DNA of 64,000 nucleotides from Humibacter sp049446075. GTDB taxonomy: Bacteria; Actinomycetota; Actinomycetes; Actinomycetales; Microbacteriaceae. Of this stretch, positions 24,848-34,170 are shown piece after piece. The position numbers and the translations under genes are program-made. The stretch covers positions 2,170,001 to 2,234,000 of the forward strand of contig NZ_JBMSEB010000001.1 of NCBI RefSeq assembly GCF_049446075.1, given 5' to 3'. How positions within the stretch are numbered: position 1 is the first letter of the stretch; each line of letters opens with the position of its first letter. The notes beneath the pieces were generated by a model. The model was not told the origin of the DNA, did no database searches, and saw only the letters and a list, made by a program, of their open reading frames with translations.

Positions 24848-27250
24848 ATGACCGACACGGCCGGCGCGACCATCGGCCTCACCTCGGCCGAGGTCGCCGA
24901 GCGGGTGACGGACGGGCGCACGAACGCGTATACGGATGCCACCAGCCGCTCCGCGTGGAGCATCATCCGCTCCAACGTGTTCACACTGTTCAACGGCATC
25001 ATCGTCGCCTGCTTCGCGGTGCTCCTCGCGCTCGGTCGCTGGCAGGATGCATTGTTCGGCCTGAGCGCGATCGCCAACACGATCATCGGTTCCGTCCAGG
25101 AGTTCCGGGCCAAAGCGGCCCTCGACAAGCTCGCCCTGATGCATGCACCGCACGCTCGCGTGCTCCGAGACGGCGACGTGCGCGAGGTGACGGTCGCCGA
25201 CGTGGTGATGGACGACATCCTCGTGCTGCGCGCAGGCGACCAGATCGCGGCAGACGGCGTGGTGCTGCAGTCATCCCGGCTTCAAGTGGACGAGTCGATG
25301 CTGACCGGCGAATCAGATGCCGTCGACAAGCAGCCAGACGACGAGGTGCTCAGCGGCTCGATCGTCGTCGGCGGTGAGGGTACCGTTAGCGTCACCCGAG
25401 TGGGCGCAGACTCCTTCGCCAACAAGCTGGCCAGCGAGGCGAAGCGGTTCTCGCTCGTGTCGAGCGAACTGCGCCGCTCGGTGAACAAGGTTCTGAAGTT
25501 CCAGGCGTGGATCATCGGCCCGATCGCGCTGCTCGTGCTCAACGCGCAGATGTTCGCGTTCGGCGGCTGGCCAGAAGCCATCGCGAGCGGGCAGTGGCGG
25601 CAGGCGGCGGTGAACGCTATCGCCTCCGTCATCGCCATGATCCCGCTCGGTCTCGTGCTCATGACGAGCATCGCGTTCGCTGTCGGAGCCGTGAAGCTCG
25701 CGTCCCGCCAGGTGCTCGTGCAGGAGCTGGCTGCTGTGGAGGGACTGGCCCGGGTCGACGTGATCTGCCTCGACAAGACGGGCACGCTCACCGAAGGCGA
25801 GATCGTGTTCGACGACGCGCATCAGCTCGGCGAATCCGCACCGGCCGGCTGGCAGGAGGTGCTCGCCTGGTACGGAGCCGAGCCCGAGGCGAACGCGACC
25901 GCGCGATGCCTGACCGCCGCCTACCCCGCAACCAGAACGCTCGAGCCGGACGCCCGCATCCCCTTCTCCTCCGCGCGCAAGTGGAGCGCGGTGTCGTTCT
26001 CCTCGCACGCCCACGGCACCTGGGTACTCGGCGGCCCCGAGATGGTGTTCGAAGGCGGGGCGCACGCAAGCCTGCATGAGCGCTCTGCCGGGCTCGCGGC
26101 ATCCGGGCGCCGAACACTCGTGCTCGGTCACGCGCCCGAGGTGCTCACGGCGGAGCAGCTCGATGAGGAAGCCCTTCCCGGAGCGCTTTCCCCGATAGCG
26201 CTGCTCACGTTCCGGGAGAGCGTGCGGTCGGACGCCCTCGAAACGCTCGGGTACTTCGCTTCCCAGGGCGTCGACGTCAAGATCATCTCCGGCGACAACC
26301 CGCAGACCGTCGCGGCCATCGCGCGTGAGGTCGGGCTGGATGCCCCGAGCGGCTTCGACGCCCGCGAGCTGCCTGAGGAGCAGGATGCCCTCGCTGCCGC
26401 TCTCGAGCAGCACACCGTATTCGGGCGCGTCAGCCCGACCCAGAAGAAGGGCATCGTCAAGGCGCTGCAGGCGGCGGGCCATACCGTGGCCATGACCGGA
26501 GACGGCGTCAACGACGCCTTGGCCATCAAGGAGGCCGACATCGGCATCGCGATGGAATCCGGCTCGGCCGCCACAAAGGCGGTCGCCCGCATCGTGCTGC
26601 TCGACGGCAAGTTCGAACACCTTCCCGGTGTCGTGGCCGAGGGGCGGCAGGTGATCGCCAACATCGAACGCGTTTCGATGCTGTTCCTCACGAAGACCTC
26701 GTACGCCACGGTGCTCGCCGTCGTGTTCGGCCTCTCGGTGATGCAGTTCCCGTTCCTGCCTCGCCAGCTCTCCGTCATCGACGGGCTCACGATCGGTCTC
26801 CCCGCGTTCTTCCTCGCCCTCATGCCCAATGTGCGGCGCTACATCCCGGGCTTCCTGCGCCGATCGCTGAGCTTCGCCATTCCGGCCGGTGTGATCGTCG
26901 GCCTCGTCCTGTGGTGGTACTCCTGGGCAGCGCGCGGGGCCGGCATCGAGCAGGACGAGCTGCGCACCGGAGCCACGCTCATCCTCACGATCGTCGGCCT
27001 ATGGGTGCTCGTCGTGCTCTCCCGGCCCATCGACGGCTGGAAGATCGTCATCATCGGGGCCATGATGGTCGGCCTGATCCTGGTGTACGCGGTGCCGATC
27101 GCGCGCACCTTCCTCGGGCTCGTGGATCCGTCGCTCTTCGACACGCTTCTCGTGATCGGTCTGTCGATCGTCTCGATAGCAGGCATCGAAGCCGTGCGGT
27201 TCATCCATCGCCGGTACGTGCGCCGGCACGGTGGCAGCGGCGACTACTGA
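24848..27250 (+). CDS. ctpE: P-type cation-transporting ATPase (CtpE-like)
   Basis: An 800-residue P-type ATPase that pumps a cation using ATP. Visible motifs in order: the actuator loop MLTGESDAV (about 154-162), the phosphorylation site DKTGTLTEG (Asp about 309), the hinge MTGDGVNDALAIKEADIGIAM (about 549-569), and about ten membrane helices. There is no N-terminal metal-binding domain and no CPC in the membrane, which excludes copper or zinc P1B types. Length and layout match mycobacterial CtpE, reported to move Ca2+; that substrate is inferred. Start ATG 24848 has GGGGAGA before it. It diverges from the TMEM175 gene. Confidence 0.9.
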   Translation: MTDTAGATIGLTSAEVAERVTDGRTNAYTDATSRSAWSIIRSNVFTLFNGIIVACFAVLLALGRWQDALFGLSAIANTIIGSVQEFRAKAALDKLALMHAPHARVLRDGDVREVTVADVVMDDILVLRAGDQIAADGVVLQSSRLQVDESMLTGESDAVDKQPDDEVLSGSIVVGGEGTVSVTRVGADSFANKLASEAKRFSLVSSELRRSVNKVLKFQAWIIGPIALLVLNAQMFAFGGWPEAIASGQWRQAAVNAIASVIAMIPLGLVLMTSIAFAVGAVKLASRQVLVQELAAVEGLARVDVICLDKTGTLTEGEIVFDDAHQLGESAPAGWQEVLAWYGAEPEANATARCLTAAYPATRTLEPDARIPFSSARKWSAVSFSSHAHGTWVLGGPEMVFEGGAHASLHERSAGLAASGRRTLVLGHAPEVLTAEQLDEEALPGALSPIALLTFRESVRSDALETLGYFASQGVDVKIISGDNPQTVAAIAREVGLDAPSGFDARELPEEQDALAAALEQHTVFGRVSPTQKKGIVKALQAAGHTVAMTGDGVNDALAIKEADIGIAMESGSAATKAVARIVLLDGKFEHLPGVVAEGRQVIANIERVSMLFLTKTSYATVLAVVFGLSVMQFPFLPRQLSVIDGLTIGLPAFFLALMPNVRRYIPGFLRRSLSFAIPAGVIVGLVLWWYSWAARGAGIEQDELRTGATLILTIVGLWVLVVLSRPIDGWKIVIIGAMMVGLILVYAVPIARTFLGLVDPSLFDTLLVIGLSIVSIAGIEAVRFIHRRYVRRHGGSGDY

Positions 27251-27268
27251 GACCGGTTTGGCGGGCAG

Positions 27269-27757
27269 CTAGATGCCGGTGTGGCGGCGGGCTGCATCCC
27301 GCTCGCTGATCCGCGTGAAGTACCTCCCGCTTCGCCCAACCCACAGAACCACCGCGATGAGCACGGCAACGGCCATGAGCGCGACCTCGAACCAGTACGA
27401 CGACGCGTCGATCACGAGCGCGACAAGGGCCAGCACGAACTCGACGCCGACCGCAATGGTGGTGAGCACACGCGCGTAGTGCTTGCCCCTGGTGAGAGCC
27501 GACGCCAGTGCGATGACGAACAGGCCGAGCAGGATGACGACGGCGCCGATGAGCGTCACGCCGAACGACCCGCCGAACATCCCGTTGTCGACCACGTAGC
27601 GCAGCAGGACGAACAGGATACCCACCCCGATGGCGAGGAAACCGGCGACGTAGGTGAGCACCACTACGACGATGAGCTCGGCGGGCGGCCGATGCCGTCG
27701 TGGCGACTCAGACCGGTGCACGTGCGCCGGCTCCTTCGCGGGCGTTCCCGTGGTCAT
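27269..27757 (-). CDS. Four-helix membrane protein of unknown function
   Basis: A 162-residue protein with a His/Arg/Pro-rich cytoplasmic N-terminus (about 1-25, including HVHRSESPRRHRPP) and four transmembrane helices (about 27-50, 62-84, 98-115, 120-138), ending in a basic tail. No family motif is recognised. The start is taken as ATG 27757; a GTG two codons upstream is also possible. It converges with the CtpE-like gene (18-bp gap). Function is unknown. Confidence 0.7.
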   Translation of the reverse strand: MTTGTPAKEPAHVHRSESPRRHRPPAELIVVVVLTYVAGFLAIGVGILFVLLRYVVDNGMFGGSFGVTLIGAVVILLGLFVIALASALTRGKHYARVLTTIAVGVEFVLALVALVIDASSYWFEVALMAVAVLIAVVLWVGRSGRYFTRISERDAARRHTGI

Positions 27758-28240
27758 GCTCACACCTTAGGTTCCGGGCTCTGGAATGCGGCCGGGAGTG
27801 TTCGTGCAACGCGGCCGGCGACCCTCGATCGGGCCGTCATGCTCGTGCCGCCTGGGTTGAGGCGGGCCGGCACACCGTGTATTCGGCCGAATGGGCGGCG
27901 TGCCGGCCGGTTTCCGCCGGTGGAATGGGCGGGCGGACCCCGTCAGGTTTCGGGTGGGGTCCAGGATGCGCACGCTCGGGATGGGCGAACACGAAGGTCG
28001 TGGCAGCTGTGTGCGTGGCCGGGGTCCCTGGGCGCGGTTGCGGCCCCCGCAGCATCCGCGCCCATGGCATCCCCGTATGAGTTCAGCGCGGAGACCAGCC
28101 CCCCGGCACCATGCCTTCCACGCTCAAGACCCATGCGAATATCTTGCCGTGCCCAGGGGCGCCCTCACTAGAGCGCACGCGGGTGAAAGCCGTCGTAATG
28201 CTCGTCTGCGCCGCCCCAGTTCGGGTGACCACCGGCCGGT
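27758..28240. other. 483-bp gap with no credible gene
   Basis: Open frames here are short and Pro/Arg-rich and show no ribosome sites or homology features. The sequence is rich in inverted repeats, for example GGACCCC (27935-27941) with GGGGTCC (27956-27962), and CCGGCAC with GTGCCGG around 27871-27918. It may be a decayed gene or a repeat-rich spacer; the promoter of the membrane protein at 27757 should lie at its left end. Confidence 0.6.
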
Positions 28241-28786
28241 CTACTCGCCGATCTCCGACTGCGAGCCCGTGCCGCGCACGTCCCACAGGTGATGCACCGG
28301 GTCGTGAATGTAGTACTTGGCAAGCGTCTCGATCGTGAAGACGCTGCCGTCGCTGCGGCGGCCGGTGCGGCCGAGAGCGGCATCGGGCACGCGCTCGAAG
28401 GCATCCGCCAGGGCATCGGCAGCTTCTCGCAACTCGATCGCGACGACCGTTGGGTCCTGCTCGGCGTAGCGCTCCTCGACGGCGGTGGCATCCTGATCCC
28501 AGTTCTCGAATGCCGGATCGTCCTCGTCGAGCATGAGTCGCAGCCGACGAGTGAAGATGCGGAAGACGTCACGGGTGTGCGCCGCGTACTCGAGGGCGGA
28601 CCACGTCGCGTCGTCTGGGCGGTCACGCACGTCCGCGCGCTCGAGCACTGGCATCCAGTCACGTGCGTTCTGCCTCGTGAGCGCGGGGATGTCGCGGAAT
28701 GCGACGCTGCTCGCGTCGAACCCGCAGTCGGGGCAACGGCGCTCGAGCACCCAGGTCCAGTTCTTGGTGTCGGGAACGATCGGCAT
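28241..28786 (-). CDS. DinB family protein
   Basis: A 181-residue four-helix-bundle protein of the DinB/YfiT superfamily. Signs: WSALEYAAHTRDVFRIFTRRL (about 62-82, metal-ligand His), and the C-terminal HDPVHHLWDVRG (about 161-172) that supplies two more His ligands. The N-terminus contains a CPDCGFD zinc-knuckle-like pair (residues 18-24), common in actinobacterial members. Relatives use thiols such as mycothiol or bacillithiol in S-transfer reactions; the substrate here is unknown. It is transcribed downstream of the serine hydrolase gene on the same strand, with a minisatellite between them. Confidence 0.88.
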   Translation of the reverse strand: MPIVPDTKNWTWVLERRCPDCGFDASSVAFRDIPALTRQNARDWMPVLERADVRDRPDDATWSALEYAAHTRDVFRIFTRRLRLMLDEDDPAFENWDQDATAVEERYAEQDPTVVAIELREAADALADAFERVPDAALGRTGRRSDGSVFTIETLAKYYIHDPVHHLWDVRGTGSQSEIGE

Positions 28787-28833
28787 GTCTCGACCCTATT
28801 CCGTGCCTCACTGGGCCGGCCGGTCTGCACGGC

Positions 28834-28889
28834 AGGCTCGAACCAGCGGGCTCGAATGAGCGGGCTCGAACCAGCGGGCTCGGATCAGT
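28834..28889. repeat. Minisatellite, 14 bp x 4
   Basis: Four head-to-tail copies of GGGCTCGAACCAGC (last copy diverged) between the DinB gene and the serine hydrolase. The final copy covers the hydrolase stop codon (28885-28887), so the array has grown right up to, or into, the 3' end of the gene. Confidence 0.85.
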
Positions 28890-30243
28890 CGGGCGGAAGG
28901 GGCTGGTACGACGGCGGTGCTGGGGTGGGCTGAGGCGTCGCAGCGGGCGCGGGAGGCGATCCAGCTGGTCGGCACACCGCGAGCTGGTCGAGTGCCGCCT
29001 TGGCGTTGTCTGCGCTCCATGGCAGCGTGATCTTCGGCGCGTTCTGACCCGCAGCCGGCTTGAAGCCCGCGGCGATGGCGCTGAGCTGCATGGCGAGCGA
29101 CTGGGCGTACGGGGCGCCGGAGGTCGAGTTGTTGAGCATCACGACCACCGTGAGTCCCGATGTCGGGTCGCTCAGCATCGCGGTGGTGAAGCCGGGAACG
29201 GCACCGCTGTGTCCGCGCATCGGGCCGAGCTGGATGCCGCCCATCCCGTACTGCTCCCATGCCGCGACGTCGGCGCCGAGCGGCACGGTCGTCCAGGCCG
29301 CCTTCTTCGCTGCGCCCTGGAGCAGGGATGCCGTCGCGAACGACTGCGCGAAGGTCTTGAGGTCGCCGAGGGTGGAGACGACACCCTTCGCGGTCCAGGT
29401 GGAACTCGGCGCGAGTGCGGTGTCGTCGACCACGCTTCCGCACTTGGGCTGGCCGGTCACGTCGTCCAGCACGGTGGCGTAGCCGTGCAGCGCCGACGCT
29501 TGCAGGCCGTCCGAGTTCGGCAGGGTCGATGACGACATGCCGAGGGGTCCGAACACCTCGTCGCGGTACAGAGTCGCCCAGTCCTTGCCCGTCGCCTGTT
29601 GCAGCGCCATCCCGAGCAGGACGAACCCGGCGTTGGAGTACGACCAGCGCTGGCCCGGCGTCCCCGCGCGCGGCTCGCCGAGCCCGTTCGACACGAGCTC
29701 GAGCGGAACGTACGTGCGAAGCGGGTTGTCGATGAACTGCGGCGCCAGCGCGCCCGAGTAGTCCCCGAGCCCCGACGTGTTCTGACACAACTGCCCGAGG
29801 GTAAGACCGTCGACGCCGACGAGTCTCGGAAGGTACTTCGTCACCGGGTCGTTGAGCGAGACCTGCCCCTTCTGCACGAGCGAAAGCAGCACCGTGCAGG
29901 TCATCGGCTTGGTGACCGAGCCGATGCGCCACGGCATGTCGGGCGTCACCGGCTCCTTGCCCTTGGGAGTCGTCGTGCCGAGGCCGGCCGTGTAGCTGCC
30001 GGCCCACGGCGCCCAAACGCCAACGATCGCCCCGGACGCGCCGGCAAGCTGCATCGCATCGGTCACGGCGGTCTTTATCGCGCCCGTCTCGTCGCCGGGC
30101 AGCGTTGCGGATGCCTGCGACGGCACCGGGTCGGATGCCCCCGGCTGCGTGCACCCGGAGAGCACGAGGGATGCGGTCAGCAGCGCCGCCGCACCGCCCA
30201 TGAGCAGCGCGAACGGTCGATTCCGCCCCCATCGCCGTGCCAT
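28885..30243 (-). CDS. Serine hydrolase lipoprotein, beta-lactamase class C / DD-peptidase fold
   Basis: A 452-residue penicillin-binding-protein-like hydrolase. Start ATG 30243 has GGGAGC before it. A lipoprotein signal ends with LLTASLVLSGC (about residues 18-28), so the mature protein is tethered outside the membrane. Catalytic motifs: SVTK (SxxK, about residue 93), YSN (YxN, about residue 195), and HSG near residue 324, replacing KTG as in class C-like enzymes. A Pro-rich C-terminal tail follows. Typical roles are D-amino-acid peptidase or esterase activity; true beta-lactamase function is not implied. It stands alone, followed by a minisatellite at its stop codon. Confidence 0.9.
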   Translation of the reverse strand: MARRWGRNRPFALLMGGAAALLTASLVLSGCTQPGASDPVPSQASATLPGDETGAIKTAVTDAMQLAGASGAIVGVWAPWAGSYTAGLGTTTPKGKEPVTPDMPWRIGSVTKPMTCTVLLSLVQKGQVSLNDPVTKYLPRLVGVDGLTLGQLCQNTSGLGDYSGALAPQFIDNPLRTYVPLELVSNGLGEPRAGTPGQRWSYSNAGFVLLGMALQQATGKDWATLYRDEVFGPLGMSSSTLPNSDGLQASALHGYATVLDDVTGQPKCGSVVDDTALAPSSTWTAKGVVSTLGDLKTFAQSFATASLLQGAAKKAAWTTVPLGADVAAWEQYGMGGIQLGPMRGHSGAVPGFTTAMLSDPTSGLTVVVMLNNSTSGAPYAQSLAMQLSAIAAGFKPAAGQNAPKITLPWSADNAKAALDQLAVCRPAGSPPAPAATPQPTPAPPSYQPLPPD

Positions 30244-30373
30244 AGCTGCTCCCTGTGGTCCCCCCGGTCCTGCATTCAAGCGTAAGCGGGCGCGCGGCGA
30301 TTCCGGGCAGCGAGCGGTAACGAGACGACAACAGAGCGAGCAGAATCATCCGATCGGATGACACGGGAGCGCC

Positions 30374-30390
30374 CTGTGGTCAGACCACAG
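30374..30390. terminator. Small perfect hairpin between Pif1 and serine hydrolase genes
   Basis: CTGTGGT-CAG-ACCACAG, 7-bp arms, in the 170-bp gap just after the Pif1-like stop codon. A terminator or an operator for the downstream serine hydrolase are both possible; there is no T-tract. Confidence 0.45.
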
Positions 30391-30413
30391 TGACCCATGC
30401 ACGTCAACTGCAG

Positions 30414-31691
30414 CTACTCGCTGCGCATGAAGCGGTCCACGTCCGGGTCGACCATCACGTCACTCGGCCGAAGCGGTCGGCTCAGGTAGAGCCCTTCGAG
30501 AGAGGTGAGCCGGCTCAGCGCCACGTACGTCTGCCCGGGACTGAAGGCGCGAGCGCCCAGGTCGACGATCGCGCTGTCATAGGTCTTGCCCTGCGACTTG
30601 TGGATCGTGACCGCCCACGCGAGCCGCAGCGGGAACTGCGTGAACTCGGCGGCGACATCCTTCGTGAGCTTCTTGGTCAGCGGATTGTAGGTGTACCTGT
30701 AGCGCTCCCACGCGGCGGGCTCCACTTCGTGTATCTCGCCGTCGACGTCGACCCACACGTTGGTGTCGATACGGGCGACGGAGCCGATGGTGCCGTTGAC
30801 CCAGCGGGGTGGATCGCCGCCCTGTCCGGTGTCGTTTCGCAGGAACATCACCTGAGCCCCCACCTTGAGCTCGAGCGTCTCGTCGGCCGGGTAGTTGCGT
30901 TGCCCGAAATCGCCGGACACCTCCGCCTTGGCCGTGAGCACCCGCCCCGGCAGTCGACGGAGGGCCGTCGCGTTGATGCGGTTGACGGTGTCGTTGCGCG
31001 TCGCGAGCGTGATGGTGCCGTCGTCCGGCTGCGGCCTGGCGCCCATCGCGTTCAACCGATCGGCGATCTCCTTCGTGACACGGCCGTGCCGCACGGCGTT
31101 GAGCATGAGCTTGAAGTCCAGTTCGTGCTGCCGGTGGATCTCGCTCAGCTCGAAGCGGCGCAGTGACGTCTCGTCCCACACCTTCGCATCGAAGAACCAC
31201 ATCGACCGGTAGTGATCGGCGAAGTAGGCGCGCTCGTCGGCATCCCCGGGCACGGGGGCGAGCTGGTACGGGTCGCCGAAGAGCACGATCTGCACACCGC
31301 CGAACGGCTCGAGCTTGCGCTGGCGGGCCTGGCGGAGTGCGCGGTCGATGGCATCCATCAGGTCCGCGTTGACCATCGAGACCTCGTCGATGACGAGGGT
31401 GTCGATGCTGTTGAGCAGCTTGGTGAGCTCTCGAGGCTGGTCGAGTTCGTGGTCGGCGATGACCCCGATGGGCAGCCGGAGCAGCGAGTGGATGGTCTGC
31501 CCGCCGACGTTGAGCGCGGCGACACCGGTCGGGGCGCTGATCACGAGCTGCTTCTCGGTGTTCCACGCGAGGTGGTTGAGCAGCGTGGACTTGCCCGTTC
31601 CCGCGCGCCCGGTCACGAACACGTGGTCACGCGTGTGCTCTATGGCGTCGAAGACCGCTGCCTGCTCGGTCGTCAACGTCACAGTGTTCAA
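30414..31691 (-). CDS. Pif1/RecD-like superfamily 1 DNA helicase
   Basis: A 425-residue ATP-dependent helicase of the Pif1/RecD2 type, likely 5'-3'. Visible motifs: Walker A GRAGTGKSTLL (about 28-38), APTGVAALNVGGQTIHS (motif Ia, about 53-69), Walker B LVIDEVSMVNADLMD (about 99-113), FGDPYQLAPV (motif III), and the C-terminal AVTIHKSQGKTYD plus YVALSRLTSLEGL (motifs V and VI). It overlaps the end of the CopD-CtaG gene by 4 bp (ATGA), so it is translationally coupled to that gene despite an unrelated function. Length is usual for the compact bacterial Pif1 group. Confidence 0.92.
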   Translation of the reverse strand: MNTVTLTTEQAAVFDAIEHTRDHVFVTGRAGTGKSTLLNHLAWNTEKQLVISAPTGVAALNVGGQTIHSLLRLPIGVIADHELDQPRELTKLLNSIDTLVIDEVSMVNADLMDAIDRALRQARQRKLEPFGGVQIVLFGDPYQLAPVPGDADERAYFADHYRSMWFFDAKVWDETSLRRFELSEIHRQHELDFKLMLNAVRHGRVTKEIADRLNAMGARPQPDDGTITLATRNDTVNRINATALRRLPGRVLTAKAEVSGDFGQRNYPADETLELKVGAQVMFLRNDTGQGGDPPRWVNGTIGSVARIDTNVWVDVDGEIHEVEPAAWERYRYTYNPLTKKLTKDVAAEFTQFPLRLAWAVTIHKSQGKTYDSAIVDLGARAFSPGQTYVALSRLTSLEGLYLSRPLRPSDVMVDPDVDRFMRSE

Positions 31692-33709
31692 CGCTGGGGC
31701 TCCTTCGCGACATCCGTCTGCGCTCGGTCGTGCGCACCGGCGTTCCGGTCGTCGTCATCGGATGCCATGCGCTGCAGCATCGCATTGTATGCCGTGAGTT
31801 CGGCGTCGCCGCTGCGGTCCGCCTGCCTGTCGCGTCGCCTGCTCTCCTTGGCGTCACTGCGGCTCCACTGCATGGCCACGGTGATGGCAAGCACCACGGT
31901 GGGGATCTCGCCGATGCTCCAGGCGATGCCCCCTGCCAGCTGCTGGTCGCCGAGCGGCGTCGGACCCCACGTGCGCCCCATGGCACCGAACCAATCGGCG
32001 AGGAAGAGCCCGTCGGTGGTGAGGATCGACAGGCCGAAGAAGGCGTGGAACGCCATGGTGCCCAAGAGCAGCACGAGGCGGAGCGGATAGGGGAACCTGT
32101 ACGGCACCGGGTCGATGCCGATCAGGGACTGCACGAACAGATAGCCGGTGATCAAGAAGTGGATGATCATCCACTCGTGCCCGATGTGGTCCGTCGTGGC
32201 CCAGCTGAACAGCGGTGAGTAGTAGAACACCCAGAGCGAACCGGCGAAGAGCACCGCGGCTGTCACGGGATGCGTGAGGAAGCCGGCGAGCTTCGAGTGC
32301 ACGACCAGAAGGATCCATTCACGGCCGCCGCGCGAGCCGTCGCTGCGCTTCTTGATGGCGCGCAACGCGAGCGTGACGGGAGCTCCGGGGACCAGCAGGA
32401 CGGGCACGGCCATGGTGAGCAGCATGTGCGCGAGCATGTGGCTGGAGAAGAGGTACTTCTCGTAGACGTTGATCCCGCCGTTGGTCACCCAGAGGAGCGC
32501 GAGGATGCCCGCCACCCACGCGATCGTGCGCAGCGCCGGCCACTTGTCGCCTCGCCGGTGCAACCGAACGACGCCGGCGAGATAGAAGAAGAGCGCGAAG
32601 CAGCATGCGATCAGCCAGAGCGGATCGACGTTGATGCCGAGGAGATAGCGAGCCAACGTCAGCGGCGCGGGCAACGGTTCTCCCGTGAGCACCTCGGCGG
32701 GCGTCGGCTGCGAGATCGGCACTTGGGCGACGGGCGTCGCCGTGCGTGCGAGGGCCGCGGCGACGCCGGAGGCGATGCCCATGAAGGCGAGCTCGGCCGC
32801 GACGATCCACCAGAACGGGCCGCGCCCGGGAACCCGTCTCAACCGGTCGATCATGAAGCGGCGCCAGATCATGCCGAAGAGTCCGAGCGCGACAAGCGCG
32901 ACAACTTTGACGAGCACGAGGACGCCGTACGGCGTGAGCAGATTCTGCAGTGTTCCGATGCGGAGATCGGCGTTGATGATGCCGGAGAACGCGACGACAA
33001 CGAACGAGACGATGGCGAGCGTGGAGAACCGCTGGAGCACCGTGACGAGGCGGTCGCCGTCGAGCGTCTTGCGGATGAGCACGATGGTGAGCAGGCCGCC
33101 TATCCAGATGGCGGCGAAGACGAGGTGCAGCCCGAGCGACGTGATCGCCTGGTCGTGTCCGGCGGTTCCGGCGGCGTGGCCGCTCAGTGCCATCGGGATG
33201 AGCGTGCACAGGGCGACGGCCGTGACCAGTGCGACAGCCGTATGGTTGCGCACTGCGAAGCAGAGCACGGTCGTCACCGCCGCGATGAGGGTGATGGCCA
33301 GCCACACCTGACCGACCGCGATCTGCGTCGCGAACTGGCTGATTCCGTCGCTGAACTGCTGGTCGAACGACAGTGCTGAACCGGTCACGTCGAGGTAGGT
33401 GAGCACTCCGGTGACCGCGCTCACGACCGTCATGACAGCGGCCGACGCCGCGGCGACATCCAGCGCCCTGTCGTATTCGGGCTTCTCCGGGCTGAGGACG
33501 AAGCACGCCATGACGAGCGAGCCGATCATGGCCGCGGCGCTCAGGTTCACGAAGAGATTGGCGACGGGAAGGCCCCAGCGTACGAGCGGACCGGGATCGA
33601 GCAGTGCAGGAGCGGATGCCCCTCCGCCGTACGCGAGCGCCGCCAGCACCGCGAGCAGAGCGAAGACGACGAGGGCCGCCGGGCCCGCAACGCGCTGCGC
33701 TCTTCTCAC
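31688..33709 (-). CDS. CopD-CtaG fusion: copper import / cytochrome oxidase assembly membrane protein
   Basis: A 673-residue membrane protein joining two families. Residues about 1-340 match CopD (copper resistance/uptake): eight helices and motifs such as ALSGHAAGTAGHDQAITSLGLHLVFAAIWIGGL with conserved His and Trp. Residues about 345-610 match CtaG/caa3-type cytochrome c oxidase assembly factor (SSHMLAHMLLTMAVPVLLVPGAP, WMIIHFLITGYLF, MAFHAFFGLSI). A charged cytoplasmic tail ends the protein. Such fusions are known in actinomycetes and are thought to deliver copper to respiratory oxidase. The stop overlaps the start of the Pif1-like gene. Confidence 0.92.
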   Translation of the reverse strand: MRRAQRVAGPAALVVFALLAVLAALAYGGGASAPALLDPGPLVRWGLPVANLFVNLSAAAMIGSLVMACFVLSPEKPEYDRALDVAAASAAVMTVVSAVTGVLTYLDVTGSALSFDQQFSDGISQFATQIAVGQVWLAITLIAAVTTVLCFAVRNHTAVALVTAVALCTLIPMALSGHAAGTAGHDQAITSLGLHLVFAAIWIGGLLTIVLIRKTLDGDRLVTVLQRFSTLAIVSFVVVAFSGIINADLRIGTLQNLLTPYGVLVLVKVVALVALGLFGMIWRRFMIDRLRRVPGRGPFWWIVAAELAFMGIASGVAAALARTATPVAQVPISQPTPAEVLTGEPLPAPLTLARYLLGINVDPLWLIACCFALFFYLAGVVRLHRRGDKWPALRTIAWVAGILALLWVTNGGINVYEKYLFSSHMLAHMLLTMAVPVLLVPGAPVTLALRAIKKRSDGSRGGREWILLVVHSKLAGFLTHPVTAAVLFAGSLWVFYYSPLFSWATTDHIGHEWMIIHFLITGYLFVQSLIGIDPVPYRFPYPLRLVLLLGTMAFHAFFGLSILTTDGLFLADWFGAMGRTWGPTPLGDQQLAGGIAWSIGEIPTVVLAITVAMQWSRSDAKESRRRDRQADRSGDAELTAYNAMLQRMASDDDDRNAGAHDRAQTDVAKEPQR

Positions 33710-33834
33710 CGTTCAAGCGTAGGCGCTGCGACCTTGGCGGCAGTCGACACCTGCCGCCGCTGTGCAGCGGCTCAGTCGTCGTGCGCCTGTGGTGGGAAGG
33801 CGGGGTGCGCCGGGCACGAGCGCAGGCATGCGAA

Positions 33835-33862
33835 AGGGGATGCCGGCGAACCGGCATCCCCT
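33835..33862 (-). terminator. Terminator of the HU gene with UUCG tetraloop
   Basis: Perfect 12-bp stem AGGGGATGCCGG with its complement around a 4-nt loop that reads UUCG on the minus-strand RNA, followed by a short U run. The C(UUCG)G loop is exceptionally stable. Confidence 0.85.
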
Positions 33863-33882
33863 ATATTTCGGCGGTGCTGAGA

Positions 33883-34170
33883 CTACTTCACAGCAGCCTT
33901 GAGCTTGCTGCCGGCGGTCAGCTTGACGCGGTGGCCGGCCGGGATGTTGATCTCGGCGCCCGTCTGCGGGTTGCGGCCGGTGCGAGCTGCGGTCTCGGTG
34001 CGCTCAGCGGCGAGCCAACCGGGGATCGTCACCTTGCCGCCGCCGGAGACGGTCTCGGCGATGGTCGCGAAGAAACCATCGACCACAGCCCCCACGGCGG
34101 CCTGGCTCTGACCGGTCGACGCGGCGACCGCCGCAATGAGCTCGGTCTTGTTCAGCGACTTGTCAGCCAT
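33883..34170 (-). CDS. HU family nucleoid protein
   Basis: A 95-residue histone-like DNA-bending protein. It has the HU fold: MADKSLNKTELIAAVAASTGQSQAAVGAVVDGFF helices, then GGGKVTIPGWLAAERTETAARTGRNPQTGAEI, with the DNA-bending arm containing the conserved GRNPQTG. Start ATG 34170 follows a strong GAGGAGG site. It lacks the long Lys/Ala/Pro tail of mycobacterial HupB, so it is the short HU type (Microbacteriaceae usually have this form). It stands alone with its own UUCG terminator. Highly expressed nucleoid protein by family knowledge. Confidence 0.96.
   Translation of the reverse strand: MADKSLNKTELIAAVAASTGQSQAAVGAVVDGFFATIAETVSGGGKVTIPGWLAAERTETAARTGRNPQTGAEINIPAGHRVKLTAGSKLKAAVK

Noticed and set aside
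28885..30243. Calling the serine hydrolase a beta-lactamase
   Set aside because: The SxxK, YxN and HSG motifs fit many DD-peptidases and esterases; sequence alone does not show beta-lactam hydrolysis.
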